The notes below the pieces were generated by a model. It was not told where the DNA came from and made no database searches. It was given only the letters and a program-made list of their open reading frames with translations. Shown here piece after piece: positions 31,721 to 38,892 of a DNA stretch of 41,347 bases (position 1 is the first letter of the stretch; each line of letters starts with the position of its first letter). A program made the translations under genes and the position numbers. Source of the DNA: CAZHFW01 sp964531675 (GTDB lineage: Bacteria > Planctomycetota > Phycisphaerae > Phycisphaerales > UBA1924); the NCBI GenBank assembly GCA_964531675.1, contig CAZHFW010000031.1, positions 1 through 41,347 of the forward strand, given 5' to 3'.

Positions 31721-33316
31721 ATGCGACTGCAACAAGTCCTGATCTTCCTGGCGCTGGCGGTCATCCTCGGCGTCCCCTTCGCGCTCAAGCCCGCGCCGGT
31801 GAAGTCACCCGCCGGAGAAGGCCAGAAGCCTCTCCAGCTCATCATCGTCACGCCGCACGTCCAGCAGATCCGCGACGAGTTCGGACCCGCCTTTTCGCGC
31901 TGGCACGCCCGAAAGTTCGGCGCACCCGTTGACGTCGACTGGCGCGTCCCGGGCGGCACCTCCGACATCCTCAAGCAGCTCGAAGCCCAGTACATCTCCG
32001 GCATCAAGACCGGCCAGATCAAGCCCGACGGCTCCTGCCCCGCGGGCACCATCGGCTATGACCTCATGATGGGCGGCGGCTCTTTCGATCACGGTCGCCT
32101 CAAGACCGGCGTCGCCACCAAGCTCGACACCCTCGGCCCCGACGGCAAGCCCGTCGAGGTCAAGATGTCCATGTCCGTCCCCGCGGGCTTCTCCAAGGAG
32201 CAGCTCGACGCCTGGTTCGGCCCCAACACCATCGGCGCGGGCAACCTCTACGACCCCGAGCAATACTGGATCGGCACCGCCCTCTCCTCCTTCGGCATCG
32301 TCTACAACCGCGACCTCTATCACGCGATCGGATTGCCCGAGCCAGAGTCCTTCGAAGACCTCTGCCGCCCCGAACTCGTCGGCTTCATCGCGCTGGCCGA
32401 TCCCCGCCAGTCGGGCTCGATCACCACCACCTTCGAGTCCATCCTGAACAACTACGGCTGGGACAAGGGCTGGCGCATCCTCCGCGAGATGTGCGCCAAC
32501 ACGCGCTACTTCACCAACTCCTCCACCAAGCCGCCCATCGACGTTTCGCAGGGCGAAGCCGCCGCGGGACTGGCGATCGATTTCTACGGCCGGGGACAAG
32601 CCCAGTCCGTCATGCACGTCGGCGAGGACGCCTCCAAGGCCCGCGTGGGCTACGCGGATCCCAAGGGAACCGTGTACATCGACGCGGACCCCGCGAGCAT
32701 CCTGCGTGGCGGCCCGCACCCCGAACTCTCCAAGCGCTTCATCGAGTTCTGCCTCACCGAGGAGGCCCAGGTCCTCTGGCAGTTCGCGCCCAAGTCCGAT
32801 CCTCGCTCCGCTTCAAACCCGAAAGACGAGAATGGTCAGGTCATGGGCCCGGAGGTCTACGCCCTCCGCCGGATGCCCGTCCGCCGGGAGACGTACGCGA
32901 AGTACTGGGATCACCTGATCGATCAGGTCGACCCGTTCAAGCTCGCCTCCACCGTGAAGCCCGCGGGCTGGCGCAGCGCCCTGGGCATCATGATGGGCTC
33001 CTTCGCGATCGACACCGCCCACGAGCAGCGCGAGGCCTGGATCGCCCTCAACCGCGCCCGCAAGGACCCGAACTTCCCCAAGCAGACGCTCGCGGACATG
33101 GAGGCCATCTTCTACTCCTGGCCCACCACCCCGATCGATGGCAAAGCGGTGGAGTTCACCCCCGAAACCTTCAAAGCGGTGCGGGAATCCTGGAAGAAGC
33201 CCGGGTTCCAGCAGGCCTGCGAGATCGCCTACACCAAGTACTTCCTGGACGCCTACAAGCGGGTAACCGAACTCGGGCGTGCCGCCCAGCCGATAAACAC
33301 CCCGGACCCGCACTGA
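31721..33316 (+). CDS. Large ABC transporter-type extracellular solute-binding protein
   Basis: A 531-residue protein. The N-terminal hydrophobic segment (QQVLIFLALAVILGVPFAL) lacks an obvious cleavage site and may be a membrane anchor. The body resembles the iron(III)/AfuA/FbpA-like binding protein class: LIIVTPHVQQIRDEF, VDWRVPGGTSDILKQL, YWIGTALSSFGIVYNRDL, PELVGFIALADPRQSGS, AAGLAIDFYGRGQ, ADPASILRGGPHPELSKRFIEF. At 531 residues it is longer than the usual about 340, with about 150 extra C-terminal residues of unknown fold. No permease or ATPase gene is adjacent. The ligand is uncertain. It lies 28 bp upstream of pyruvate kinase, which may share its transcript. Confidence 0.8.
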   Translation: MRLQQVLIFLALAVILGVPFALKPAPVKSPAGEGQKPLQLIIVTPHVQQIRDEFGPAFSRWHARKFGAPVDVDWRVPGGTSDILKQLEAQYISGIKTGQIKPDGSCPAGTIGYDLMMGGGSFDHGRLKTGVATKLDTLGPDGKPVEVKMSMSVPAGFSKEQLDAWFGPNTIGAGNLYDPEQYWIGTALSSFGIVYNRDLYHAIGLPEPESFEDLCRPELVGFIALADPRQSGSITTTFESILNNYGWDKGWRILREMCANTRYFTNSSTKPPIDVSQGEAAAGLAIDFYGRGQAQSVMHVGEDASKARVGYADPKGTVYIDADPASILRGGPHPELSKRFIEFCLTEEAQVLWQFAPKSDPRSASNPKDENGQVMGPEVYALRRMPVRRETYAKYWDHLIDQVDPFKLASTVKPAGWRSALGIMMGSFAIDTAHEQREAWIALNRARKDPNFPKQTLADMEAIFYSWPTTPIDGKAVEFTPETFKAVRESWKKPGFQQACEIAYTKYFLDAYKRVTELGRAAQPINTPDPH

Positions 33317-33344
33317 CCAACCCCGGACCCGAGAGCTGCAACCC

Positions 33345-34952
33345 ATGTCCACCCGTCACCCGTTTCAACTGCCCCAGGACATGGATCTGGAGCGGCCCAC
33401 GCTGGCCAAGATCGTCGCGACGATCGGCCCCGCCAGCGAATCGCCCGAGATGGTCCGCAAGCTCATCGAGGCGGGCGTCAGCGTCTTCCGCTTCAACTTC
33501 TCCCACGGCGAGTTCTCCTCGCACGAGAAGCGTCTCCGCACCGTGCGTGAAGTCGCCAACGCCCTCGGACGCACCGTCGCGTGCCTGGGCGATCTTCAGG
33601 GTCCCAAGATCCGCGTCGGGAAAGTGCCGCCGGGTCTGAGCAAGGGCGCCGATGGTTCGCCCCTCCCGGGGATCGAGCTCAAGGCAGGCGAGGACGTGAT
33701 CCTCAAGCGGGGCATCACCGACTCATTCATCCGCCCGAGCGAGAAGCCCGAAGGCACGCCGGTCCTCTCGCTCACCTACGACAAGCTCGTCGACGAAGTC
33801 GCGCCGGGTCAACGCGTGCTGATCAACGACGGCGCCATCCGCATGCTCGCGGTTGACGCCGACACAAAGACCGGGGAGCTCCGCTGCCGCGTCCGCACCG
33901 GAGGCGTGGTCACGAGCAACAAGGGGATCAACCTCCCGCAGAGCGACATCTCCGCGCCCGCGATCACGGATCGCGACTGGGAGTGCGTCGCCTGGGCGGT
34001 CAAGCAAGGCATCGACTTCCTGGCGCTCTCCTTCGTCCGCCGCGCCGACGAAGTCCTGGAACTCAAGCGCAAGCTCAGCGAGCTCTGCCCGATCGACAAG
34101 GCCCTTGATCCGACGGGCCAGGGCTGCGGCATCCCCGTCATCGCCAAGATCGAGAAGCCTCAGGCGGTCCAGAACATCGAGTCCATCGTCGATGCCTCCG
34201 ACGCCATCATGGTGGCCCGAGGCGACCTCGGCGTGGAGATGGACATCGCCCAGGTCCCGATCGCGCAGAAGGTCATCCTCGACGTCTGCAGCGCCTACGG
34301 CAAGCCCGTCATCGTCGCGACGCAGATGCTCGAGACCATGATCGAGAACCCGGTGCCCACCCGCGCCGAGGCCTCCGACGTCGCCAACGCGATCTTCGAC
34401 TCCGCCGACGCGGTCATGCTCTCGGGTGAGACCGCGGTGGGCAAGAACCCGTCGCTGGTCGTCGAGACCATGCGTCGCATCATCGCCGCTGCGGAGGCTC
34501 GGATCGCCGAACTCCCGCGCCGCTCGACCGCGCCGCGCAAGCTCGTGGAGTCCCGCTATGCCACCGCGGCGCTCGCGCACGGCGCCTGGCAGATCGCAAG
34601 CGACATCCACGCCAAGGCGATCGTGTGCTGGTCGGAAAACGCCGGCACCGCCCGCTATCTCAGCCAGAACAACTTCTCGGTGCCCATCTTCGCCTGGTCG
34701 AGCAACATCCACGCGACCCGTCGTATGGCCCTCCTCGCGGGCGTGACCCCCGTGCACTCGCCCCCACCCCCGCGCGGCACGCTCGCGGAGTGGAACACCC
34801 AGGTCGACCAGTACCTCATCGAACGCCGCATCTGCCGCCCGGGCGATGTCATCCTGCTCGTCGCCGGCAAGCCGCTGGGCGTCGCCCGCGTCACCAACGC
34901 GCTGGCGATCCACATCGTGGGCGAGACCCGCTCGGGCTTCCGTCACCACTGA
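33345..34952 (+). CDS. pyk: Pyruvate kinase
   Basis: A 535-residue pyruvate kinase, slightly longer than the usual 470-480. It shows ATIGPASESPEMV (25-37), RFNFSHG (49-55; K+ and substrate site), LGDLQGPKIRVG, IAKIEKPQAV with catalytic K268, ARGDLGVE (291-298), and the signature MLETMIENPVPTRAEASDVANA. The C-terminal allosteric domain is present. It converts PEP and ADP to pyruvate and ATP. It comes 28 bp after the solute-binding protein gene. The ribosome site is weak (CGAGAG). Long loops around residues 98-135 and 250-262 account for the extra length. Confidence 0.96.
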   Translation: MSTRHPFQLPQDMDLERPTLAKIVATIGPASESPEMVRKLIEAGVSVFRFNFSHGEFSSHEKRLRTVREVANALGRTVACLGDLQGPKIRVGKVPPGLSKGADGSPLPGIELKAGEDVILKRGITDSFIRPSEKPEGTPVLSLTYDKLVDEVAPGQRVLINDGAIRMLAVDADTKTGELRCRVRTGGVVTSNKGINLPQSDISAPAITDRDWECVAWAVKQGIDFLALSFVRRADEVLELKRKLSELCPIDKALDPTGQGCGIPVIAKIEKPQAVQNIESIVDASDAIMVARGDLGVEMDIAQVPIAQKVILDVCSAYGKPVIVATQMLETMIENPVPTRAEASDVANAIFDSADAVMLSGETAVGKNPSLVVETMRRIIAAAEARIAELPRRSTAPRKLVESRYATAALAHGAWQIASDIHAKAIVCWSENAGTARYLSQNNFSVPIFAWSSNIHATRRMALLAGVTPVHSPPPPRGTLAEWNTQVDQYLIERRICRPGDVILLVAGKPLGVARVTNALAIHIVGETRSGFRHH

Positions 34953-34977
34953 TCCCTCTCTCCCCTACTCCACCTCG

Positions 34978-35000
34978 TGGCACGGGTTTGCAACCCGTGT
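34978..35000. repeat. Short palindrome in the pyk-cinA gap (REP-like or terminator-like)
   Basis: CACGGGTT (34981-34988) pairs with AACCCGTG (34992-34999) around TGC, in a 99-bp pyrimidine-rich gap. It is followed by CTACCTCTTCT rather than a real T-run. The same wording (GGCACGGGTTTGCAACCCGTG) reminds me of scattered palindromes in planctomycete intergenic regions, but only one copy is in this window. Confidence 0.4.
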
Positions 35001-35040
35001 CTACCTCTTCTCCTCCTCCCCCTCCGCTTTCACCACTCCC

Positions 35041-35046
35041 TACCCT
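35041..35046 (+). promoter_or_regulatory. -10-like hexamer TACCCT, leaderless start of cinA
   Basis: TACCCT is 5 nt before the ATG at 35052, in a C/T-rich stretch with no Shine-Dalgarno whatever. It supports the 35052 start over the frame's in-frame ATG at 34977. Confidence 0.35.
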
Positions 35047-35051
35047 CCCAC

Positions 35052-36392
35052 ATGCACCCCCACCGCACCGCCGCAATCATCTCCTGCGGCGATGAACTCA
35101 CGCTCGGCCAGAAGCTCGACACCAACTCGCGCTGGATCGCCGAGCAGCTCCTCGACCGCGGCATTCTGCCGATCGAGCACGTCACCGTTCCCGACGATCT
35201 GGCCGCCCAAACCCAGGCCTTCACACGCCTCGCCTCCCGCGTGGACCTCATCGTCTGCTCGGGAGGCCTGGGCCCCACCGCCGACGACCTGACCAGGCAG
35301 GCCCTGGCCGATGCGACGGGAGACACGCTCACCAGAGACCCCGCCGCCGCCGCTCAGATCGAAGCGTTCTTCAAAGCCCGCGGCCGCACGATGGCCCCGA
35401 TCAACCTGACCCAGGCGGACCGCCCCTCGCGCGGCGCGTGCATTCGGAATGATCACGGGACCGCGCCGGGTCTCTCCGCGGCATTCGTCAGCTCCGGGCA
35501 CGCGTGCGACATCTATTGCCTGCCGGGCCCGCCGCGAGAGATGTTCCCGATGTTCCACGCAGCGGTCGTGCCGGCGCTCCGGCCGCCGCCTGGCCTGACC
35601 ATCCGCACCCGCGTGCTTCACACCGCGGGCATCGGCGAGTCGGACCTCGCCCAGCTCCTTGGCGATCTCATGCGCCGCGATCGCGCGCTGCTCATCGGCA
35701 CCACCGCGTCCATGGGCACTGTCGCGATCAGGCTTCGCTACGAAGGTGATCGCGATCCCGCCGGCGCTGATCAGCTCCTGAACCAGGCCGAGGCCGAGAT
35801 CCGCACAATTTGCGGCAAGCACATCTTCGGTTCCGGTGACGACACGCTCGCATCCGTCGTCATCCGCCAGCTCCGCGAACGCGGACAAAGCCTCGCGGTC
35901 GTCGAGTCCTGCACCGGCGGCATGGTCGGCCAGACGATCACCGCGGTGCCCGGCTCCTCTGATGTGTTTGCTGGCGGACTCACCACCTACTCCAACGCAA
36001 TGAAGCAGTCCCTCGCACGGGTCCCCGCCGCGCTCTTCAAGTCGGACGCGAGCCCCGACGCGCCCGGCGCCGTCTCGCGTCAATGTGCGGGCGCCATGGC
36101 CTCCGGAGGCCTCGACGTGACGGGCGCGGACTGGTGCCTCTCGGTCACCGGCATTGCGGGCCCGGGGGGCGCGATCGACGCCACCCCGACCCAGCCCGCC
36201 AAGCCCGTCGGTACGGTCTTCATCGGGCTGGCCTCCCGGGCCCAGCCGCACAGCATCGATGTCCGTCGATTCAATATGGCCGGAGATCGCGCCAGCGTGC
36301 GGGAATGGAGCGTCCGCGCAGCCTTGTCCATGCTGCATTTCGCGCTGGCCGGTAACGCCGACATCCGATTGCTCCGCCAGGCGGTCGACTGA
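35052..36392 (+). CDS. cinA: CinA family protein (MoCF-like domain plus nicotinamide-nucleotide amidase)
   Basis: A 446-residue two-domain CinA. The N-terminal molybdopterin-binding-like domain has GDELTLGQKLDTNSRWIAEQL (13-33) and SGGLGPTADDLTRQAL (70-85), ending with the proline-rich loop CLPGPPREM (156-164). The C-terminal PncC-type amidase domain (about 262-440) has VVESCTGGMVGQTIT (283-297, with S286 as candidate nucleophile) and FAGGLTTYSNAMKQ, followed by VTGIAGPGG. Known CinA proteins clean up NMN and ADP-ribose in NAD recycling. The start is by homology. It probably has its own promoter. Confidence 0.92.
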   Translation: MHPHRTAAIISCGDELTLGQKLDTNSRWIAEQLLDRGILPIEHVTVPDDLAAQTQAFTRLASRVDLIVCSGGLGPTADDLTRQALADATGDTLTRDPAAAAQIEAFFKARGRTMAPINLTQADRPSRGACIRNDHGTAPGLSAAFVSSGHACDIYCLPGPPREMFPMFHAAVVPALRPPPGLTIRTRVLHTAGIGESDLAQLLGDLMRRDRALLIGTTASMGTVAIRLRYEGDRDPAGADQLLNQAEAEIRTICGKHIFGSGDDTLASVVIRQLRERGQSLAVVESCTGGMVGQTITAVPGSSDVFAGGLTTYSNAMKQSLARVPAALFKSDASPDAPGAVSRQCAGAMASGGLDVTGADWCLSVTGIAGPGGAIDATPTQPAKPVGTVFIGLASRAQPHSIDVRRFNMAGDRASVREWSVRAALSMLHFALAGNADIRLLRQAVD

Positions 36393-36433
36393 ATCCGCGG
36401 ATCCAAAGGGTCGCTCGAGGCCTCTCAATTGCG

Positions 36434-36439
36434 TAGAAT
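36434..36439 (+). promoter_or_regulatory. -10 candidate TAGAAT for the Nfu-type gene
   Basis: TAGAAT matches TATAAT at 5 of 6 bases, 18 nt before the ATG, leaving a leader of about 11-12 nt that carries the GGGAGA ribosome site. No good -35 is seen at 17 bp (TCGCTC). Confidence 0.4.
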
Positions 36440-36457
36440 CTTCCTCGGGAGACCTTC

Positions 36458-36715
36458 ATGGCCACCAACTCCACCCAACCTTCCCCGTCTGTCCGCGAAC
36501 GCGTGAAGACCGTCATTGACCAGATCCGCCCCGCGGTTCAGGCCGACGGCGGAGACGTGGAACTCGTGGATGTGACCGCCGATGGCGTCGCCCAGATCCG
36601 CCTCCATGGCGCCTGCGTGGGCTGCCCCTCCAGCCGGATCACGCTTCAGGTCGGGATTGAGCGCAACCTCCGCCAGCACGTGCCGGAGATCCACGCGGTC
36701 CAGGCCCTCGCCTGA
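36458..36715 (+). CDS. NifU C-terminal domain (Nfu-type) iron-sulfur scaffold
   Basis: An 85-residue stand-alone NifU C-terminal domain: VIDQIRPAVQADGGDVELVDV and the cluster-ligand pair C53-x2-C56 in GACVGCPSS, followed by ITLQVGIERNLRQHVPEI. Proteins of this type bind a 4Fe-4S cluster between two monomers and hand it to target enzymes. The ATG has GGGAGA upstream. No other Fe-S assembly gene is nearby. It lies upstream of csrA in the same direction but csrA has its own promoter. Confidence 0.93.
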   Translation: MATNSTQPSPSVRERVKTVIDQIRPAVQADGGDVELVDVTADGVAQIRLHGACVGCPSSRITLQVGIERNLRQHVPEIHAVQALA

Positions 36716-36776
36716 TTCGCTGGGCGGGCCCCTACCTGTTCGCATTTTGCTCGGTCCGATTCATGCCGCATGGGTC

Positions 36777-36806
36777 TTGCCCCGTCGGCACCGGCGCTGT
36801 TATACC
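36777..36806 (+). promoter_or_regulatory. Promoter of csrA (TTGCCC, 17-18 bp, TTATACC)
   Basis: -35 TTGCCC at 36777-36782; -10 TTATAC/TATACC at 36800-36806 with a 17-18-bp spacer. The predicted start near 36812 places the GGA stem-loop at the very 5' end of a leader of about 95 nt. Confidence 0.55.
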
Positions 36807-36818
36807 GTTGGTTGGTGG

Positions 36819-36901
36819 GGCCGGACGGAGAGTCCGGCCTGAGGACCCGGTCGTGGTGGATCGGGCCAAAAGCTCGTTCTGAGCTGGCTCTAGGACTGGA
36901 G
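36819..36901 (+). promoter_or_regulatory. CsrA-binding leader of csrA (GGA stem-loop and repeated GGA sites)
   Basis: A perfect 8-bp stem GGCCGGAC (36819-36826) / GTCCGGCC (36832-36839) exposes the loop GGAGA. Further GGA motifs lie at 36843-36845, 36858-36860, 36893-36895 and 36898-36900; the last is the ribosome site itself (GGAG, 36898-36901). GGA in a hairpin loop plus GGA at the ribosome site is the classic CsrA target layout, so autorepression of translation is likely. Confidence 0.65.
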
Positions 36902-36908
36902 CGCGCTG

Positions 36909-37130
36909 ATGTTGGTGATTACACGTCGGGAGGGTGAGGAGATTGTCATTGGTGATCCGCGCAATCCCATCGGGGTTGTCCGGATCGCGTCGATCAAGGG
37001 CGAGCGCGTGCGCGTCGCCTTCGACTTCCCGCGCGAGGTGGAAATCCACCGCCGCGAGATCGCTGAGCAGATCGCCCATCAGGAACCGCAGGTGATCGGA
37101 ACGATCAAGCCCGCGGCCGCCGCCCAGTAA
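36909..37130 (+). CDS. csrA: Carbon storage regulator CsrA
   Basis: A 73-residue CsrA: MLVITRREGEEIVIGD, the strand-turn IGVVRIASIKGERVRVAFDFPREVEIHRREI, with R44-equivalent in the C-terminal helix start (RREIAEQI). It is a dimeric RNA-binding protein that blocks or activates translation at GGA motifs. The family core is complete, with a short Ala-rich tail. The ATG has GGAG 7 nt upstream. No fliW or flagellar gene is in the window, so its control may rely on its own leader (see the GGA sites). Confidence 0.96.
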   Translation: MLVITRREGEEIVIGDPRNPIGVVRIASIKGERVRVAFDFPREVEIHRREIAEQIAHQEPQVIGTIKPAAAAQ

Positions 37131-37195
37131 GTCTTCCTTCCGCGATCAACCCACGTGAGGCCCGCGTCGGCCCCCGGTGACCGCACGCGCCCGCT

Positions 37196-37233
37196 GCAAA
37201 AGCAAACGCGCCGAACGCTCTCGCGTTCGGCGC
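37196..37233 (-). terminator. Intrinsic terminator after the transglutaminase-like gene
   Basis: An 11-bp perfect stem GCGCCGAACGC (37208-37218) / GCGTTCGGCGC (37223-37233) with a 4-nt loop. On the minus strand it is followed by GTTTGCTTTTGC. It is 38 bp past the stop at 37271 and lies between convergent genes. Confidence 0.75.
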
Positions 37234-37270
37234 ATCGATCGGTCTGGACTGCCCGCCGACATCGGCCCAC

Positions 37271-38725
37271 TTACTTCGGACGCCTGTTGTCCCCGGACTT
37301 GCCATCCTTCTTGTCGTTCTTGTCCGCCGTCTTGGACTGGCGGGCCGCGGTGAAGGAGAGCATCTGATACGCCGTCTGCGGCGGGGTCGGCCCCACCACC
37401 CACCCATAGAACCCCGGAACGTCATACGCCTGCACGCCCGGCATCGGCGGGTGGAACGTGAACGAGAACGGCACGATCACATTGAGCGAGTCGTGGGTGC
37501 CGAAGTAACGCCACTCGCGCTCGAGCCCGGGCGGACGCGAGCTCGACTTGCGGAGCTTGATCACGTCGATCGGCACCCAGTTGACCGTGTTCTTCACCTC
37601 GTCATAGAGGCAGAACTCCGCCCACACGCGGATGTTCTTCCCGCCCGACTTTTGGGTGAGGAAGTTCTTGTCGTTGTCGCCGCCCTCGATGGCTTCCTGG
37701 CCGAACACCAGCCGCGCCGGAATCCCCGCGGTGCGGAGCCCGAGCACGAGCATCTTCACGATCTCCGCCTCGTTCCCGCGACGGTCCTTCAGGATCGCCG
37801 AAGGCGTGCGGATCACGTAGCCCTCGAACTCGCCGGTCCGCGCGTAGGTCTCGCCCGCCGAGGAAGGCTGCAGATCCGAGACCACGCCGCCCGTGATGAT
37901 CTTGGCGACCCGCACCGGAGGAACGCTCTTGGCGTCCGCAACCTTGGCGTTGCTGAGCCAACGCTTCACCGCGGCCTGGATGTCGCCCAGGTCGTTCATC
38001 CCCTGGGCGTCCTTGTCCACGAACATCTGGGGCTCGAACGTCGACTTGGCGACCTTGGGCCAATCGCCCTTGGGCCAGTCGACCTTCATCGCGGCGGCTT
38101 CATCGAACTTGGTCTGGTAGCACGTCACCGGCAGATGGAGCTCGACCCAGACCTGATTGCTCGACTCTTCCTTGCCGTCCGGCGTGTTGTACTCGAACTT
38201 GAGCAGATTCGTGCCCGAGTGCAGCCCGATCGCAAAGGGCTTGGTGGAGCCGTCGATCGTGGACACCACGCGGTTGGCGAGCCTCATCTCTCCCGAGAGG
38301 GCCCGATCGTTGAGATCATGCGATGCGGACCTGAGCACCTCCGGGAAGACCACCGCGACCGTCTTGTACGAGAACGGATTCCCGACGGGCAATCCGTACG
38401 AGTCCGTGCGGTCCGGGCGCGTCGCGTTGATGCGAAGCCTGATGTCGAGATTCCAGTCCTTGGGGAGCAAGCGCTGCACGTAGGGCCCGGGCTCAAGCGG
38501 CGCCTGCTGCGCCGCACCGGGCGTCGCGGGCTGAAGGCCAGGCGTCGACGGCGCCGCGGGCTGGCCCGGATTCGTGGACGACGGAGGAGGCGTCACCGGC
38601 GTCCCGCCGATCCGGCTCTGCGCCGACGCGGTGGCGCTGCAAAGCCCACCCGCCAGCGCGACAAGCAAGAGCCGACGCACGGACCCGCGAGCCAAGCCTT
38701 CCCGACGATTCTCCGGATTCTGCAT
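37271..38725 (-). CDS. Exported transglutaminase-like fold protein, catalytic residues apparently missing
   Basis: A 484-residue protein with signal peptide (RRLLLVALAGGLCSATASAQ), a Pro/Ala/Thr-rich linker (about 40-80), a beta-rich N-domain (about 90-200), and a transglutaminase-core-like region: RRGNEAEIVKMLVLGLRTAGIPARLVFG (315-342) and RVWAEFCLYD...VNWVPIDV (366-388). In active enzymes the first segment has Cys before the helix and the second begins HxW; here these positions read Asn/Glu and Arg366, while Asp387 remains. So it is likely a pseudo-enzyme with a structural or binding role. The C-terminus is Lys/Asp-rich. The ATG at 38725 has no strong ribosome site. Confidence 0.75.
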   Translation of the reverse strand: MQNPENRREGLARGSVRRLLLVALAGGLCSATASAQSRIGGTPVTPPPSSTNPGQPAAPSTPGLQPATPGAAQQAPLEPGPYVQRLLPKDWNLDIRLRINATRPDRTDSYGLPVGNPFSYKTVAVVFPEVLRSASHDLNDRALSGEMRLANRVVSTIDGSTKPFAIGLHSGTNLLKFEYNTPDGKEESSNQVWVELHLPVTCYQTKFDEAAAMKVDWPKGDWPKVAKSTFEPQMFVDKDAQGMNDLGDIQAAVKRWLSNAKVADAKSVPPVRVAKIITGGVVSDLQPSSAGETYARTGEFEGYVIRTPSAILKDRRGNEAEIVKMLVLGLRTAGIPARLVFGQEAIEGGDNDKNFLTQKSGGKNIRVWAEFCLYDEVKNTVNWVPIDVIKLRKSSSRPPGLEREWRYFGTHDSLNVIVPFSFTFHPPMPGVQAYDVPGFYGWVVGPTPPQTAYQMLSFTAARQSKTADKNDKKDGKSGDNRRPK

Positions 38726-38892
38726 GTTCGTCCCTGACCGCCCTTTTCGGGCAATCCCGACCCTCGAGTCCCCGCGGGGAATCCGCCCCGCCCGGCCGCT
38801 TCACGCCGCGGACACGCCAAGTCTACAACAACACCCTTCGCGGCGCTGCCATACCGCGTTCGGGCCGGGACTCTGTTTTTCTCGATTCCGCC

